64,000 bases of DNA, taken from positions 16,949,088 through 17,013,087 of the forward strand of contig NC_034009.1 of the NCBI RefSeq assembly GCF_000346465.2, written 5' to 3'. Shown in pieces: positions 12,620 to 24,075 of this stretch (the first letter of the stretch is position 1; every line of letters starts with the position of its first letter). Position numbers and translations under genes: made by a program. The notes under the pieces were generated by a model. The model made no database searches, was not told where the DNA came from, and saw nothing but the letters and a program-made list of their open reading frames with translations. The DNA is from Prunus persica (taxonomy: Eukaryota > Streptophyta > Magnoliopsida > Rosales > Rosaceae).

Positions 12620-14280
12620 AGTGGACTTTGTTGGTCAATTGTTTTAAATGTGCTTTGCTTTCTTAATATTGGAATATGTGTATTTATTTGTGTGTTTAAT
12701 TGTGATACAAATTGGGTTATGGAGATGGGGTGAATTGATGCATGATTTGATGTTGAATGACGATATTTTCTGTACGAGCCTGAAATTCAATTTTGATGGT
12801 GGAAAACTGAATGGTTTGGAAATTAGTATTTGGTTAATAGAGTTATGAAAATGTGCTATCAGATTGAATTACATTGTGATTTGAGAATTACAAAGAATAT
12901 GTAATTATTATTATTATGGTTATTGTTAAAGTATATGGATTAGGTGATATGGGGTTCGATTATGAAAGTATTTTATAAAAATTGCATGTGTAAGCAAGTT
13001 TGGATTATTATTTGATTGATATTTTTGGTCTTTATGGAATTTATGCCTTTGAGAGTTTATTTTTTTACTATGAATAAATATTTGGGTACATTGGAATATT
13101 GAGAATTTGGAAAAATTGAATTAAGGGAGGGTATATTATTTTAATATCCCTTGGATACTGTACTTGGATACTGATACTTGGAAACGATGGATACTTGGGA
13201 AATGATGGATATTGGACATATTGGAAACCGGGCACCCTTGGGGGGTGTTTCATAGACCCTTGGCCTAGGAGTCTGCTCGCATAGGACTTAATACAGCTTA
13301 TCTATTAGCCCAGTCCCCCGGTTGGACGGCTTGTTCCTTAACCACATGGTTATTGAGGATTCTTCCATGTGGTCTAGTCAAACAATCTCCCGATTGGATT
13401 GTTTTCCCCTGGTACATGATGATGGTGTAGGGTGTATATATACATTTATATATGTGGAAAAATATGTGAATCTATTTCCTGGTTGAGGTTTCTTGAGCAT
13501 GTACATGAGGAGTTCTTTGCACATTGTTGTTTTGCAATATACGCCTTGGATAGGGTATGGTTGTAGGAAAGAAATGATTTTGGAAAAGTAATTTGAGTTT
13601 CAGAGTAAACGGTTAGTTTTAAAAGAGTTATGTATAGTACGTGTGAGTTTTTACAGGAAAATGGTTGTGAGTTATGAAGCATCGGAAAAAAAAGAATTTA
13701 TAAAATATTTAGTTATATTCCTTGTGGAAATTGAAGTAGGGTCTAAATTTAATTGTTGGTTTTACTCGGACAATATCTGTATATTTTTTGAATTGGGATC
13801 CTTTTTAGTTGAAAGAACTACGTGTGGCATGATCCTTTGGTAAGGGTACATAGGCAACTTGGGTTAACCTAGGTGTAGCCGCAAATTGATCTGTTTGAGT
13901 TTTGTTTGATATGTTTTAGTACATTGTATTAAAGGATTGTTTATGAGGCCGAAGGCCCATTTTGTAATTTCTATGTGCTACTGCATTGTGTGTGCTGGCA
14001 GTTGGTTGTTATTCTGTTGTTTTTGATAGGTGAAAATTTTGGTAAAGTCCATTTTTCAGGGGAGCCTCTGTTGAAATTTTGGTAGGAGTCTCGGCCCCCT
14101 TTTTCCTTAGTTTCGGAGAAGGAGACTATCTTAATAAGTGGGTCCGTCATAGGTTAGTTGTCGGATGGGAAGTAAGGTTTGTCACGGATTTTGAGGGGGA
14201 ATCCAGGGCGAGTCTTGTCAAGGAGAGAATGAGAGAAGAAGTCGATGGTGCTACCTCCATGAGTGTTTGAAATTAGAGTC
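12620..14280 (+). repeat. Fragment of a Ty3/gypsy (chromovirus-type) LTR
   Basis: The stretch has no coding content. Around 13830-13870 it has GGTAAGGGTACATAGGCAAC and near 14040-14090 AGGGGAGCCTCTGTTGAAAT; both have counterparts at the same relative places in the solo LTR 26126-28162 (read on the minus strand). I infer a related LTR in plus orientation, truncated at its start and fused to the gag fragment. The last ~100 bp before the copia primer site may be copia leader. Confidence 0.55.
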
Positions 14281-14298
14281 AGCAATTACAAGATCGTC

Positions 14299-14310
14299 GC
14301 TCTAATACCA
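14299..14310 (-). promoter_or_regulatory. Copia primer-binding site (initiator tRNA-Met)
   Basis: On the minus strand TGGTATTAGAGC directly follows the LTR end TTTTAGCA. It matches TGGTATCAGAGC, the usual copia primer site complementary to initiator methionine tRNA, with one change. Confidence 0.88.
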
Positions 14311-15194
14311 TGCTAAAATATGAAACATAATATGAGAATATTTGTTTGTTGAAATTTTCTATATCTTCATCTCCTTATATGAGGTCATATATACAACGGA
14401 GCCTTAGTGGCTAAGTAAATAATAAATTTATATTTCTATTTACAATAGGAAATCAAGAATTAAAGTTGTTGACGCTAAAACTAAACAAATAGTGACGAGA
14501 GCAACTTACAAGTGGCGTGGACTGTCGAGGGACCGGATGTGCCTTTGGTAAACACATTCTTCTTCAGTTGGCGATGCAAGATCTGGGCTGAGGAGAGAAA
14601 ATAGCAGATGAGACCTAAGGGACCAGTGTGGTACCATGCGAAGGCTCTCCGATGCTAAAGTTAGTTTAAGAGGAGGACAGCAAGCTATTGACAATGCAAA
14701 AGCATGTGAGTCAAGTTGAAAGTCTTACCCTGTATTTGGGGCGAGAGGGTGTTGGGTGTTCTCTTGGTACTTAGTTTCGATGTGGGGCTTGTGGGAGTGC
14801 TTTTCGGGGAATTCGAGAACGTTATGCAAGATGGCTTCTAAGGCTTAGAATTACAAGGTGTGCTAAACGCACTGGCTGGCCTTGGGCCGGTCAGTGAACA
14901 ATCAACGAATGGAGCTAGAAGCGCCTGCCGTTTGTAGTATTAGACTTGCCAGCATGGGTTATAAGGCCACGTTGGGTGTAGAATCGGTCATGGGTACCGA
15001 CAGGACCTACAGATTCATACGACCGGGCTTGCCAGGGTAGGCCATAGAACCTTCCTTAGTGTCATACCCCTTCCATGTGTCATGGCGTTAGTGGCGAATC
15101 AGATATGGTACAAACAAAAGTAAATCAAATACAATTATAATGGGAACCTTGTTTTGTAAGGAGAGAAAGTCAGTATTCACAAGTCACGCCAATA
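14311..15194 (-). repeat. Copia 5' LTR interrupted by a solo LTR
   Basis: The parts 14311-14466 and 15122-15194 align with the left copia LTR; without the insert the LTR is about 229 bp. Its outer end reads TATTGGCG instead of TGTTGGCG on the minus strand. Confidence 0.88.
14467..15116. mobile_element. Solo LTR, 650 bp, TSD AAAGT
   Basis: The insert starts TGTTGACGCT and ends GGTACAAACA, with AAAGT on both sides (14462-14466 and 15117-15121). It splits the copia 5' LTR at one exact position. There is no internal region, so it is the product of LTR-LTR recombination. Its orientation is not known. Confidence 0.85.
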
Positions 15195-15835
15195 ATATGG
15201 AGAGAGGGAGAGTAGAGGGGGAGAAAAAAAATAGATGGAGATGGTGGCGAAGGGTTGCAGGTGGAGGTTGGGGATGCGACTATGGCATGGGTTGCAAGTG
15301 GGGATAGGGGTGGTGTGTGAGAAATAGCACAGGGAGAGTAGAGACAAAGCACATACGGGGATGGGGATGGGGAAAAAATGATTTTACAACTTTTTTCTTA
15401 ATTGTTTTAATGTTTTTTATTTTTCAATATTATTAAATATATATCCACATGTCACAATGCCATTGAAGATGTGGGCACCACTTACCTTTCACGTCAGCAA
15501 TTTAACATAGTTTATAACGGGATGGACCATTTTGATGTTTACAAGGTAAAGTTAAGGATTATTAATGTTATGAAAAAAGATGAAGGACGAAATGTAATAA
15601 TTTCGCAAACCTCAGGGACCATTTGCAATAAAAAGCCTTTTTTTTATCCAATCATTTTTATTTACTTATAAAAATCGAAGAAATTTATTAGATCAACAGG
15701 AAAAAAAAATACAAATGACAAATAATGTAGAAGAACCTAGGTAAAATCTTCTCGAGTGACCTTAACTAGCGAAAGAGCTGAAATGAGATGAGAGAATCAT
15801 AAAACAGACATCTAAACACGATTGCATAAAATAAA

Positions 15836-17174
15836 GGCTTATTTACACCAATGCCCTCCAAAACTACAATCAAATCTCACATTGCCCCCTCCTCCCCCCT
15901 CCCCTCTCCCCTCCCCAAAACTTAAAGTGGCCCATTTACCCCGCTTGACCGTGGTTTGATGACCTACTTTGTCCCATGTCGTCCACTCTGTCTAAATGTC
16001 TGTTAAATGTGATGACGTAACATGGGTGTTTTTGTAATTTTATACACATGAATCCTTACAACAATTGAGAAGGTGACATGGCAAGTGGAGCCCACCTCCA
16101 CATAAATAATAAACATAATTAAATATTCTAATAATTAAAAAAATAAAACATAAAAAATTATATTTAATTAGAACTAAAATGACTATAAAAATAACCCAAA
16201 AATACAAAAAAACAAATTTAAAAAATAATAAAAAGCATCCATCATCATCTCTGGAGCACCAACACCACCATAACCACCCCTTCTCCGACCTCATCCACCA
16301 ACACCACCCCTCTGTCTCTCTCTTTACACCCAGCCACTAACACCACCCTACCATACACTCTCTATCTTTTCTCCCCCCACCCACTTATTCCTTCTCTCTC
16401 CCTATTTCTCTCTTGCCCCCCTTTCTCTTCAATAACGCACCTATGCCATCTCCACAACCCACCCAACTGTTACCCTCCCCTCCGCNNNNNNNNNNNNNNN
16501 NNNNNNNNNNNNNNNNNNNNNNNNNNNNNNNNNNNNNNNNNNNNNNNNNNNNNNNNNNNNNNNNNNNNNNNNNNNNNNNNNNNNNTATCTTTATTTTGGC
16601 ACGTGGCTAGTGTTGGTGGTGGGTCAATTTGGTATGGGTGTTGTTGATGGGAATCGATTGGGTTTGATTGGCTTGTGGCTGGTCTGCAATGGTGGTTGTG
16701 GTGGAGTGATTGGGTTTAATGGTGGTGGTTGTGCTCTATCTTTGGATATGTGGCTAGGGAAGAGGTGGATGTGGGATGGCTAGGGTTGAGGTTGGGGGAG
16801 TAGGGAATGGGGTCGTGAGATGGGTGTAGGTAAGAGATGGGGTTTAATTAAAATTTTAATTACCATTAATAATTAGAATATTTAAATATTTTTTTTATCT
16901 ATGTGGAGGTGGGTTCCACTTGTCACGTCACCCACTCAATTTGTGGATAATGATCCATGTATACAAAATAACAAAAAAAACCCCTACTACGCCATCAAAG
17001 TTAACACACTTTTAAATGGTGTTGACTACAGGCAGCAAAATGGGTCACTAAATCACGGTCAAGCGGGGTAAATGGGCCACCTAAAGTTTTTTTTTGGGGG
17101 GGAGGGGGGGGAGGGGGGAGGAGGGGGCAATGTGAGATTTGACAGTATTTCGGGGGGCATTGGTGTAAATACGC
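15836..17174. mobile_element. Non-autonomous Mutator-like element with about 300-bp inverted repeats; contains an assembly gap
   Basis: Left end GGCTTATTTACACCAATGCC and right end (reverse complement) GCGTATTTACACCAATGCCC are followed by long matching arms that include a C-rich run (15888-15915) / G-rich run (17095-17127), GGCCCATTTACCCCGCTTGA and GTGGAGCCCACCTCCAC-like sequence. ATAAAATAAA occurs on both sides (15826-15835 and 17175-17184), giving a 9- or 10-bp duplication. The loop is C/T-rich on the left and G/T-rich on the right with a gap of unknown content. Confidence 0.75.
16486..16585. other. Assembly gap, 100 N
   Basis: Exactly 100 N, the conventional size for an unsized gap. It lies in the loop of a Mutator-like element between C-rich and G-rich sequence. 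The reading frame crossing it (16413-16610) is meaningless. Confidence 1.
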
Positions 17175-17184
17175 ATAAAATAAA

Positions 17185-18050
17185 AAGTACTTTATAAAAC
17201 TTTTAAAACGCACCTTTAGAAAATTACAATTCCAAAAAGAACAAAATAGACTTTAAGGTATCTCCACCAATATACCGTCACTCCAAATTTGTATGTGCAC
17301 CCGCCTCTCTTGCATCCCCGTCTCTATTTTGCAATTTACTACTTTATATATGCTAGCCTATGAGGTTATCCAACATAAGCAAAGGGATCCAATTTTGATT
17401 GCTCTTTATTCTTTCCGTAAGAAGAAGATTGCCTTCACAACCGTTGCACAAACCATTTAAGATGGTCCCGACTCGACGAGATATTCTACTTAGAGCCTAC
17501 TTGACTTGGTAGCAACCGAGCCCGTACCGGGACAATCCATTTTCTCTAAGCTAAGCTTGGCTTTGGGGTTACCCACAATTGGTAATGGCATAACTAGAAA
17601 AGGGGTAGGGGGACAAGGTTACGTATTGGGTAGCCCAACAATCAATATTGAGGGATTGTATGGAAGTGCCATCTCCTGGTGTTTAGGCAAGCTTTCTTTT
17701 TATTGCTTGTTTATGGGCCCTTTGCATGTGTGGGAGCTCACGCTTGACTTGCATCCCTGGATCTATGTTTGCAATTTACTATTTTATATATACTAGTCTC
17801 TTCGCATGTGCATTCGCACATGCAAGAGGCTAGCTATAATGATTCATATTCAATTATATGATGTATCCTCTAAACTTTACCTCATGTCGTAGTATACAAT
17901 ATATTGGTACTAATGTGCATAAGCCAACATTTTTTAAGCACTCCATGTGATGCTATTGCTTTAAAACAACTTATGAAAATGAAAGTAAATATGAAATGAA
18001 ACGTGGCGAAAGTGACATCAAACTTGTGAGCGACTTTTTATTTAATGTGG
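17185..18050. other. Non-coding spacer with a short direct repeat and a palindrome
   Basis: A 45-bp sequence (GCATCCC...GCAATTTACTA...TATATACTAG) is present at 17312-17356 and again at 17751-17796. Directly after the second copy is a hairpin-forming palindrome (17793-17833). The open frame at 17506-17796 between the copies is not recognisable as a protein. Confidence 0.6.
17793..17833. repeat. Palindrome, stem about 18 bp
   Basis: CTAGTCTCTTCGCATGTGC and GCACATGCAAGAGGCTAG pair across a 4-base loop with few mismatches. Such TATATACTAG-plus-hairpin sequences are frequent at ends of small plant repeats, possibly Helitron-like, but no matching other end was found. Confidence 0.55.
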
Positions 18051-18058
18051 ACAACTAT

Positions 18059-19401
18059 TAAAGGTGTCAAATATGATGGGATGGCCCAGCCCAGCATAAC
18101 ACGAGCCCAGTCAGTTTAAATAAGGCATGGCATAGCATAAGCATGAATATTAGTGGGTTGTGCTCAGTACTGCACGAAAGCTTGGGCCGCGCTAGAATCA
18201 AAAAATGAGGTTCAATGGATCGGGTGAACTCGTGGCCAAATATGGGTCGGGCTTGACTAGAGCCCGTTTCAAGCATTGCCCGAGCCCCAGGCCGCTTCAA
18301 GCCCAACCCAATAACTTTTTTTTTTTTTTTTTGTCTCAAAAGTTAAATCCCACTTAAGTGACTTAACAATTACATGATCCATCATCTACTGCATTTTTTT
18401 CACTACCAAGCTGGAACGACAATTAAAAACTTGAGTAATTAAAATTAAATAAAAATAAAGATAAAAATAATAAAGTGATTTAATGACCAATGACCTACCG
18501 ATCTCATCGTACACCCCAGCCTGAAGTGACTTAACAAACAGACTTGGAGTTGGAGAGTTGGACTCAAACTCAAAGCGTCGAATAGAGCCTAGAGGTGTCA
18601 AATGTCAAAGCGTGAGGAGTCGTGCGTGAAGAAGCAATGAAAATAAAGCATCGTCTCCTCCTTTTCCTCTCGATTTCTGCATCTCCTCTTCCTTTTCCAA
18701 CATATCATAAATCTTTAGGAAATACCTCTAATCATAAAAACCCAAATCTCATGCACTTGCCGTAGACCTTGCTCGTATATTGACAAGACAGATCAGGTAA
18801 GAGCTTCCAAAACTCTGTGGTGGAAATTTAGGAATAGATACTTCTGTGTCTTCAATCCAACTAAACTTTAGCTTCAACAAGATTTCAAGGCTCAGCAACA
18901 ACCATGGGGGATAATACAATTCAGTGCTCCCTACCCTATGAAATCAATCCAAGACAGTGAGTTCAGATTTGATCTAGTAAGGTAAGAAAGAAGTGAGATA
19001 TCTCTAGTTTTTTAAAATAGATTTGCACTTTAGTATCAAATTTGATTCTGTAATAGAATGGCAAATAAATTGATTAGTTGCATCATCACAATGAAGGAAT
19101 ATATTTATACAACCTGCTTTTGGAGTTCATAACAAAAGGATTGGTATTACTAGGCCCTAGGACTTTCAACAAGTGAAAAAAATTTAAATTAAATGGGTTG
19201 GTTCTTGGGTCCGACTAGGGCCCGAGCATGGCACGACCCAAGCATAGCCCGACTCGTTTTAATGTGAATTTGGGCTTTGAGCCGGGCTGGGATAAATGGT
19301 TTTACTAAATGGGTTAGCATGACACGAACTGATAAATTAAATGAACCGGCTTGGCTCGGCACGAGTTTAAATGGGCCAGCCCTACCTGTTTGATACCTCT
19401 A
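18059..19401. mobile_element. Non-autonomous hAT-like element
   Basis: Left end TAAAGGTGTCAAATATGATG and right end (reverse complement) TAGAGGTATCAAACAGGTAG are followed by G/C-rich arms with GGCCCAGCCC / GGCTGGCCCA. Flanking 8-mers ACAACTAT (18051-18058) and ACTACTAT (19402-19409) differ at one base. A further AGAGGTGTCAAATGTCAAAG inside (about 18590) and a similar right end at 21370-21385 show that pieces of this family are repeated nearby. No transposase is present. Confidence 0.65.
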
Positions 19402-19457
19402 ACTACTATGCATGACTTCAAAAGCTTTAAATCTTATGCAATTGTATTGGTTGTCTT

Positions 19458-21039
19458 CGTTAGAAATATGCCCTGAAGCCAAACATGTGATGTTATTTTA
19501 TGGATATTTCACCAACTAATGGGCAAGATCATTGTTTTTAACCATGATATTTGGTATATTATCATAATAGTAAAACAACAAGTCCTTGAAATATGAAATA
19601 GTATGAGAGTTATTTAATAAGATTGGATATAAGGAGACCTCTCACACTTCCACATCATTTCCTAAACATTCCCAGTTGTAAGATTATCAATTGGGCGTTG
19701 ATCATTCACAAACACTGGTATACACTATATCTGCTCAATTGGGAGAATGACTAGTCTCAAGTCATTGTGTGTAGAGACACTAGGATTAGTATGTAGGTGC
19801 TTATAGGGACAAGTACACTGAACAAAATCAAACCACGAGTTATAGTATGGAAGTCTTACTCACATATCAAAATTAGAACTCATAAGTTACAATAGTGCAA
19901 ACTGGTCATCAAACCTTAGACATAATAGTTGTCTTGTGGACGAGTCATTTGTCTTTGATATCACTATATGGTCATTGAAAAAAAAAACTTGAAGGTGGTT
20001 TTTAGGATTCTCGACAAGCTCATGGAGGCAAGTGAATGTACAACAATATATCTATGCTCTTAATTAAGGAGAGAGAATGCTCTAAAGATATGATTGAGAA
20101 ATATTTGCAAAGTATCGGATATGAATAGAAAAGAAGTTTCTAAACATAACCAATGTAATCATATAAGTGGAAAATTCATATTAGGGTTTTGACAAAAGTA
20201 TCCATACCCTGATAATATGAATTAGGAGCACTGTAATAGAGAAGGACTCAATTGCATTACAATTCCAACTTGAATAGGTTCTTCACCTTTTCTATTTAGC
20301 TTAGGTAGTCATGACATGCTACTAGGCATCAACCATGGCTTGTGGAAGTCCTATAAGGTTCAATTATAATTGGCCTTTGCTAATAGGAACAATTAATGGT
20401 TAAGTCACAAATCATAATTAATTTGTTAATTATGAAATTAGTTTGACGGTGGACTCGGTTTGGGCTTTAAAGTCATTTTGGGCCTAAAGGGAAAATACCC
20501 AAGGACCCATTGGGTCTAGGAAGAAGTCTTGTATGACAACACAATTCAAGTGAGCTCAAGAGGAGCCCAAACACTACTGTGATAGGGAATTTCTCCTCAT
20601 CTTTTGTGTTGGCTTTATAAGCCATATTTTGGACCATTTCTCTTTAGGGTTTGAACCTCCTAAGAAATTGGGTTGTGGTATTGAGAAGAAAGGACAAATT
20701 CTCTCCTCCACCTTTGCTAAAATTGGTCAACTAGAGGAAGTCTAGCATCTAAGTTCTCTTGGTTGTTTCCTTCTTTTCATCCTCTAAATATTTGGTGTGG
20801 TGAACTAGAGGGTGGCTACTTTGGTACCTTGTGAAGAATCTCTACAAGATATGGAAGAAGGTCTTTCCAAAGGTGAAAGTGTGGAGACGAAGAGAGCTTC
20901 AAGGGTAAGATGCTTGGCTAAAATTGGATAGACATTAGCTCAATAAGTTATAAAGATTTACTTCTGCTTCTTGAATGTTTGATCATGTTTATTGTGGCTA
21001 ATAATCTAAGAAAAAGAGTTTAAATATATGTTTCCTTCA
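19458..21039. mobile_element. Solo LTR, 1.6 kb, TSD GTCTT
   Basis: It starts CGTTAGAAATATGCCCTGAA (expected TG changed to CG) and ends TTTCCTTCA, flanked by GTCTT on both sides (19453-19457 and 21040-21044). The start resembles TGTTAGAA-type LTRs of plants. There is no coding sequence inside. Confidence 0.78.
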
Positions 21040-21044
21040 GTCTT

Positions 21045-22708
21045 ATAATTGAATTTGTTAATATAGTTTTCTTTAGTTGAAATGAAAAATCTCTAGAGAT
21101 TAATAATGCAAGATGAAAATACATAAATTTTTTGATACATATTTGATATACACAAAATTTACTTAAATTAAGAGTTTCTGTTAAACTTAAAACAACCGAA
21201 GAATACCAAAAATTCCCATATATATTGTATCAATGTTATTGTATCTGCAAATTAAATTAAATTTAAAAAGTGGACTTTAAACGGGTCGACACGATCCATG
21301 ATCAGCCGTGTCGTGCTAGGTCTTACTTAATTGGATCGGATTCGTGCCATGCTTAGGACGGCCCAATCTATTTGACACCTTTAGAAATTGAAAAGATGAT
21401 GGAAAAAAAAGGGGAATAAGAGGACACATATGAATCGTCGTGGGAAAGCATTGCATTACTTTTTTTCTTATTAAATTTTTCAACAAAATGCTAAGAAAAT
21501 TAGAAATTTTTTTGTATAAATTAAAGGAAACATGAAAGTCAATACCTTTAATAAGGATAAACTTGGAAAATGAAAGCTAGCTTTTGTAGTCCAAATAGCA
21601 ACACTTCTTTTAAGTACAAGCTACAGTAGGGCTGGTCTCAGATCGGGAACTGCGAATTTTCCAAGCAACCGCTAACCGACTGACAATTCTCAATATAGCT
21701 ATATTTGAGATTGGTCCCAACCTGATAGAAGTCGGTTAACAGTGACTTAATCAGATCGACAATACGGTCAATATCACTAAATACCGTCCGCACTGAATTG
21801 GGCCCATAAATCATTTATAAAAATAAATAAAAAACCAAATCCCTAATTTCAAAACCCAAAATTGACAACCCCAATTCAAAACCCTAGACAGAAAAACCTC
21901 TCAACTTTCAAATCAAAAACATGCAAATGTAAATGATTCCTTAGGAAATCCAAAAATAAATAAGGGCAATTTTGTCCATTTTGGCTTCTTTTAAAAAATT
22001 TCTCTGTCCTTTGGGTTTTTCCAAAGTCTCCCATAAGTTTACCTGATGAGCTCCTCTGCGATTGAGCAAGCTGAGAGAGATTAAGACGAGAGAAAAGAGA
22101 GACAGAGAGAGATTGAGACAAGAGACATGAGATAAGAGAGGGAGTGGCGAGGCTAAGACCCACAATTTTTTTTGGGGTTGTGTGTTTCAGTCGAATGGCG
22201 AGGAAAGAGATGAGAGAGTGAGTGATGGAAAGAGTCTGAGAGTGTGTGAGAGGAGAGAGTATTAATACAAAATCATGATAAATAAATAATTAAATATATG
22301 TTGGTCGATTCATTATACCGTCGAAATTGAATTTGGTAAAAATGTTGGTAAAATGTCTGTCGGTTTTCATGACTTGTCGGCGTGTTTGCGGTAAAATGTT
22401 TTATCAGTTTCGTTAGTTTTTCGATATTGCAGAACAAAATGCCAATTCTAATCTAAATACAAGAGGAGGATAGAGATTTCTCACACATACTTAGACCTGG
22501 CAAATAGGTCATGTTTGCTTCAGGTAGTATTCGTGTCAATCCGCTTTTCTTAACGGGTTGACACAACACGACCCGTTAAGAACAAAAAAATCATATGCAA
22601 GCTCAACCCTTTCTCTCTCTCTCTCTCTCTCTCTCAAAGAAACCCCAACCCACCATGGCTGAAAACTAAGGAAAGGAATTTCAGTAATTCATCAAATGAT
22701 CTTAGTGA
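21045..22708. other. Repeat-rich spacer without a gene
   Basis: At 21285-21385 is a detached right end of the hAT-like family (…GGCCCAATCTATTTGACACC). At 21600-22440 is a possible further element starting AGGGCTGGTCTCAGATC whose end I could not fix; it contains GA-rich sequence at 22070-22260. The minus-strand frames 21876-22163 and 21941-22165 look like chance frames in that GA/TC-rich DNA. A (CT)n microsatellite lies at 22611-22635. Confidence 0.5.
22611..22635. repeat. (CT)n microsatellite
   Basis: An uninterrupted run of CT dinucleotides, about 12 units. Confidence 0.95.
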
Positions 22709-22851
22709 TTTCAATAAGAGGAATGCTAGCAACATTTTCTCTAACCTTCTCTTTTCCTCATGACATGTGTCATTTTTGTTACACTTAAACCAATGTTGTC
22801 AATACATAAGACAACCTAGCTTTTGTTTCCAAGTTTACCTTTATCCCTTAA

Positions 22852-24075
22852 GGGCTCGTTTGGTACACAGGACTGTCTTGGCATGCACTATGCTTAGGGA
22901 CTGGCTTGGCTTGGCTTGGCTTGGTTTAAGTTGGATAACACTTATCCTGCGTTTGGTGTATGCTTGGACTAGGACTATAATTTTTTTATTTTTTCAAAAA
23001 TATCTATATATATGTATATATGTATTTTATAATATATATAATATATATGTATATACATGTATATAAGTATATTATAATAATATTATATATTTTAAATAAT
23101 ATAAACGTACATACATATATATAAGTGTATATAGGTGTATATATGTATATTATAATATACATGGGTATATACATATACATATATTTATATTATCTATTAT
23201 AATATACATATGTATATGTATATGTATTATACCCATGTATATATTATAATATATAGATACACCTATATACACATATATTATATACATGTATATACGTGTA
23301 TATATGTATATTATAGTATATATACATATAGTATAAATATATAATGTATATGTCTATATACGTGTGTATATGTATATTATAATACATACATGGGTATAAT
23401 ATATACACATATATGTATATATACTTATATATGTATTATAATAATATATATATTACATATATACATGTATGCTATTATTATAATATTAATGCATGTGTAT
23501 ATGGGTATATTATAATAATAATATACGTGTATATATCTATATGTATTTATATATTATATATGTATATATATGTGTATATATATACATGTATATACGTGTA
23601 TATATGTACATTAATATATAATATAATATATATTACATATATACATGTATACATGTATGCTATTATTATAATATTAATATGTATGTGTATATGAGTATAT
23701 TATAATAATAATATATGTGTATATATCTATATGTATTTATATATATTATATATGTATATATATATGTATATATATACTTGTATATGTGTACATACATGTA
23801 TATATGTACATTATAGTATATGTGTATGTAATAATAATAATAATAGTAATATATGTTATTAGTATTACAATATAATATATGCATCTCATACATTGGTAAA
23901 CATAGGACTAGCTAATCCTCCCTTTCTACATGGGATTAGTAGTCTCCTCCTAAGGAGGTGTTTTTGATGGGCCCGGTATTAGCAATCCCATCTAAGGCTA
24001 GAATTAAATGAAATAAACATGGTACTAAATTTAGTCCAAGCCAGTCCAAGCCAAATCTGTGTACCAAACGATCCC
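22852..24075. mobile_element. PIF/Harbinger (Tourist-like) element with a huge AT-rich insert
   Basis: Ends GGGCTCGTTTGGTACACAGG and (reverse complement) GGGATCGTTTGGTACACAGA are typical of Tourist-like elements, and the 3-bp duplication TAA lies on both sides (22849-22851 and 24076-24078). Only about 130 bp on the left and 190 bp on the right are normal element sequence. The rest is an AT-rich satellite. A short GGCTT tandem repeat is at about 22905-22925. Confidence 0.82.
22980..23882. repeat. AT-rich microsatellite/minisatellite built on TATATG/CATATA units
   Basis: About 900 bp made nearly only of TATATG, TATACA, TATTATAATA and related words. A longer period is visible: the block starting TTACATATATACATGTATGC at 23453 recurs starting at 23634, about 180 bp later, with the same internal order. 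The Tyr/Ile-rich open frames here on both strands are products of the repeat. Confidence 0.93.

Larger units (their letters stand above)
8066..15194 (-). mobile_element. Ty1/copia retrotransposon, minus strand, largely replaced by nested elements
   Basis: Two LTRs of about 230 bp (8066-8301 and 14311-15194 with a solo LTR inserted in the latter) flank the element. On the minus strand each LTR runs from TGTTGGCGTGAC (TATTGGCGTGAC in the 5' LTR) to TTTTAGCA. ATATG is present on both sides (8061-8065 and 15195-15199) as a 5-bp target duplication. Next to the right LTR is a primer-binding site for initiator tRNA-Met; next to the left LTR is a polypurine tract (GTGAGGAGGAG, minus strand). Only the end of pol remains, at 8302-9166. 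The rest is gypsy-derived sequence. Confidence 0.9.
6016..15652. mobile_element. Large Mutator-like element (or its shell) with about 215-bp terminal inverted repeats, heavily nested
   Basis: The sequence from 6016 (…TGCAAATAGTCCCTGAAG…) is repeated in inverse at the right end (reverse complement …TGCAAATGGTCCCTGAGG…). Similarity continues for about 215 bp, including AAATTGCTGACGT and CCCACATCTTCAA. The 9-mer CATTTTTAT lies on both sides (6007-6015 and 15653-15661). The extreme right end has extra A/T bases so the termini are not perfectly mirror-like. After removal of nested elements (6265-7770 and 8066-15194) about 1 kb of native sequence is left, so the original was a short non-autonomous element; no transposase was found. 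Confidence 0.65.

Noticed and set aside
18067..18339. 90-codon minus-strand frame
   Set aside because: It overlaps the terminal inverted repeat of a hAT-like element and ends in a poly-Lys run from a T-tract.
21600..22440. A complete further hAT element
   Set aside because: The left end looks suitable (AGGGCTGG) but no convincing matching right end or 8-bp duplication was found.
23413..23893. Open frames of 75-93 codons on both strands rich in Tyr and Ile
   Set aside because: They are translations of the TATATG-type satellite and have no other support.
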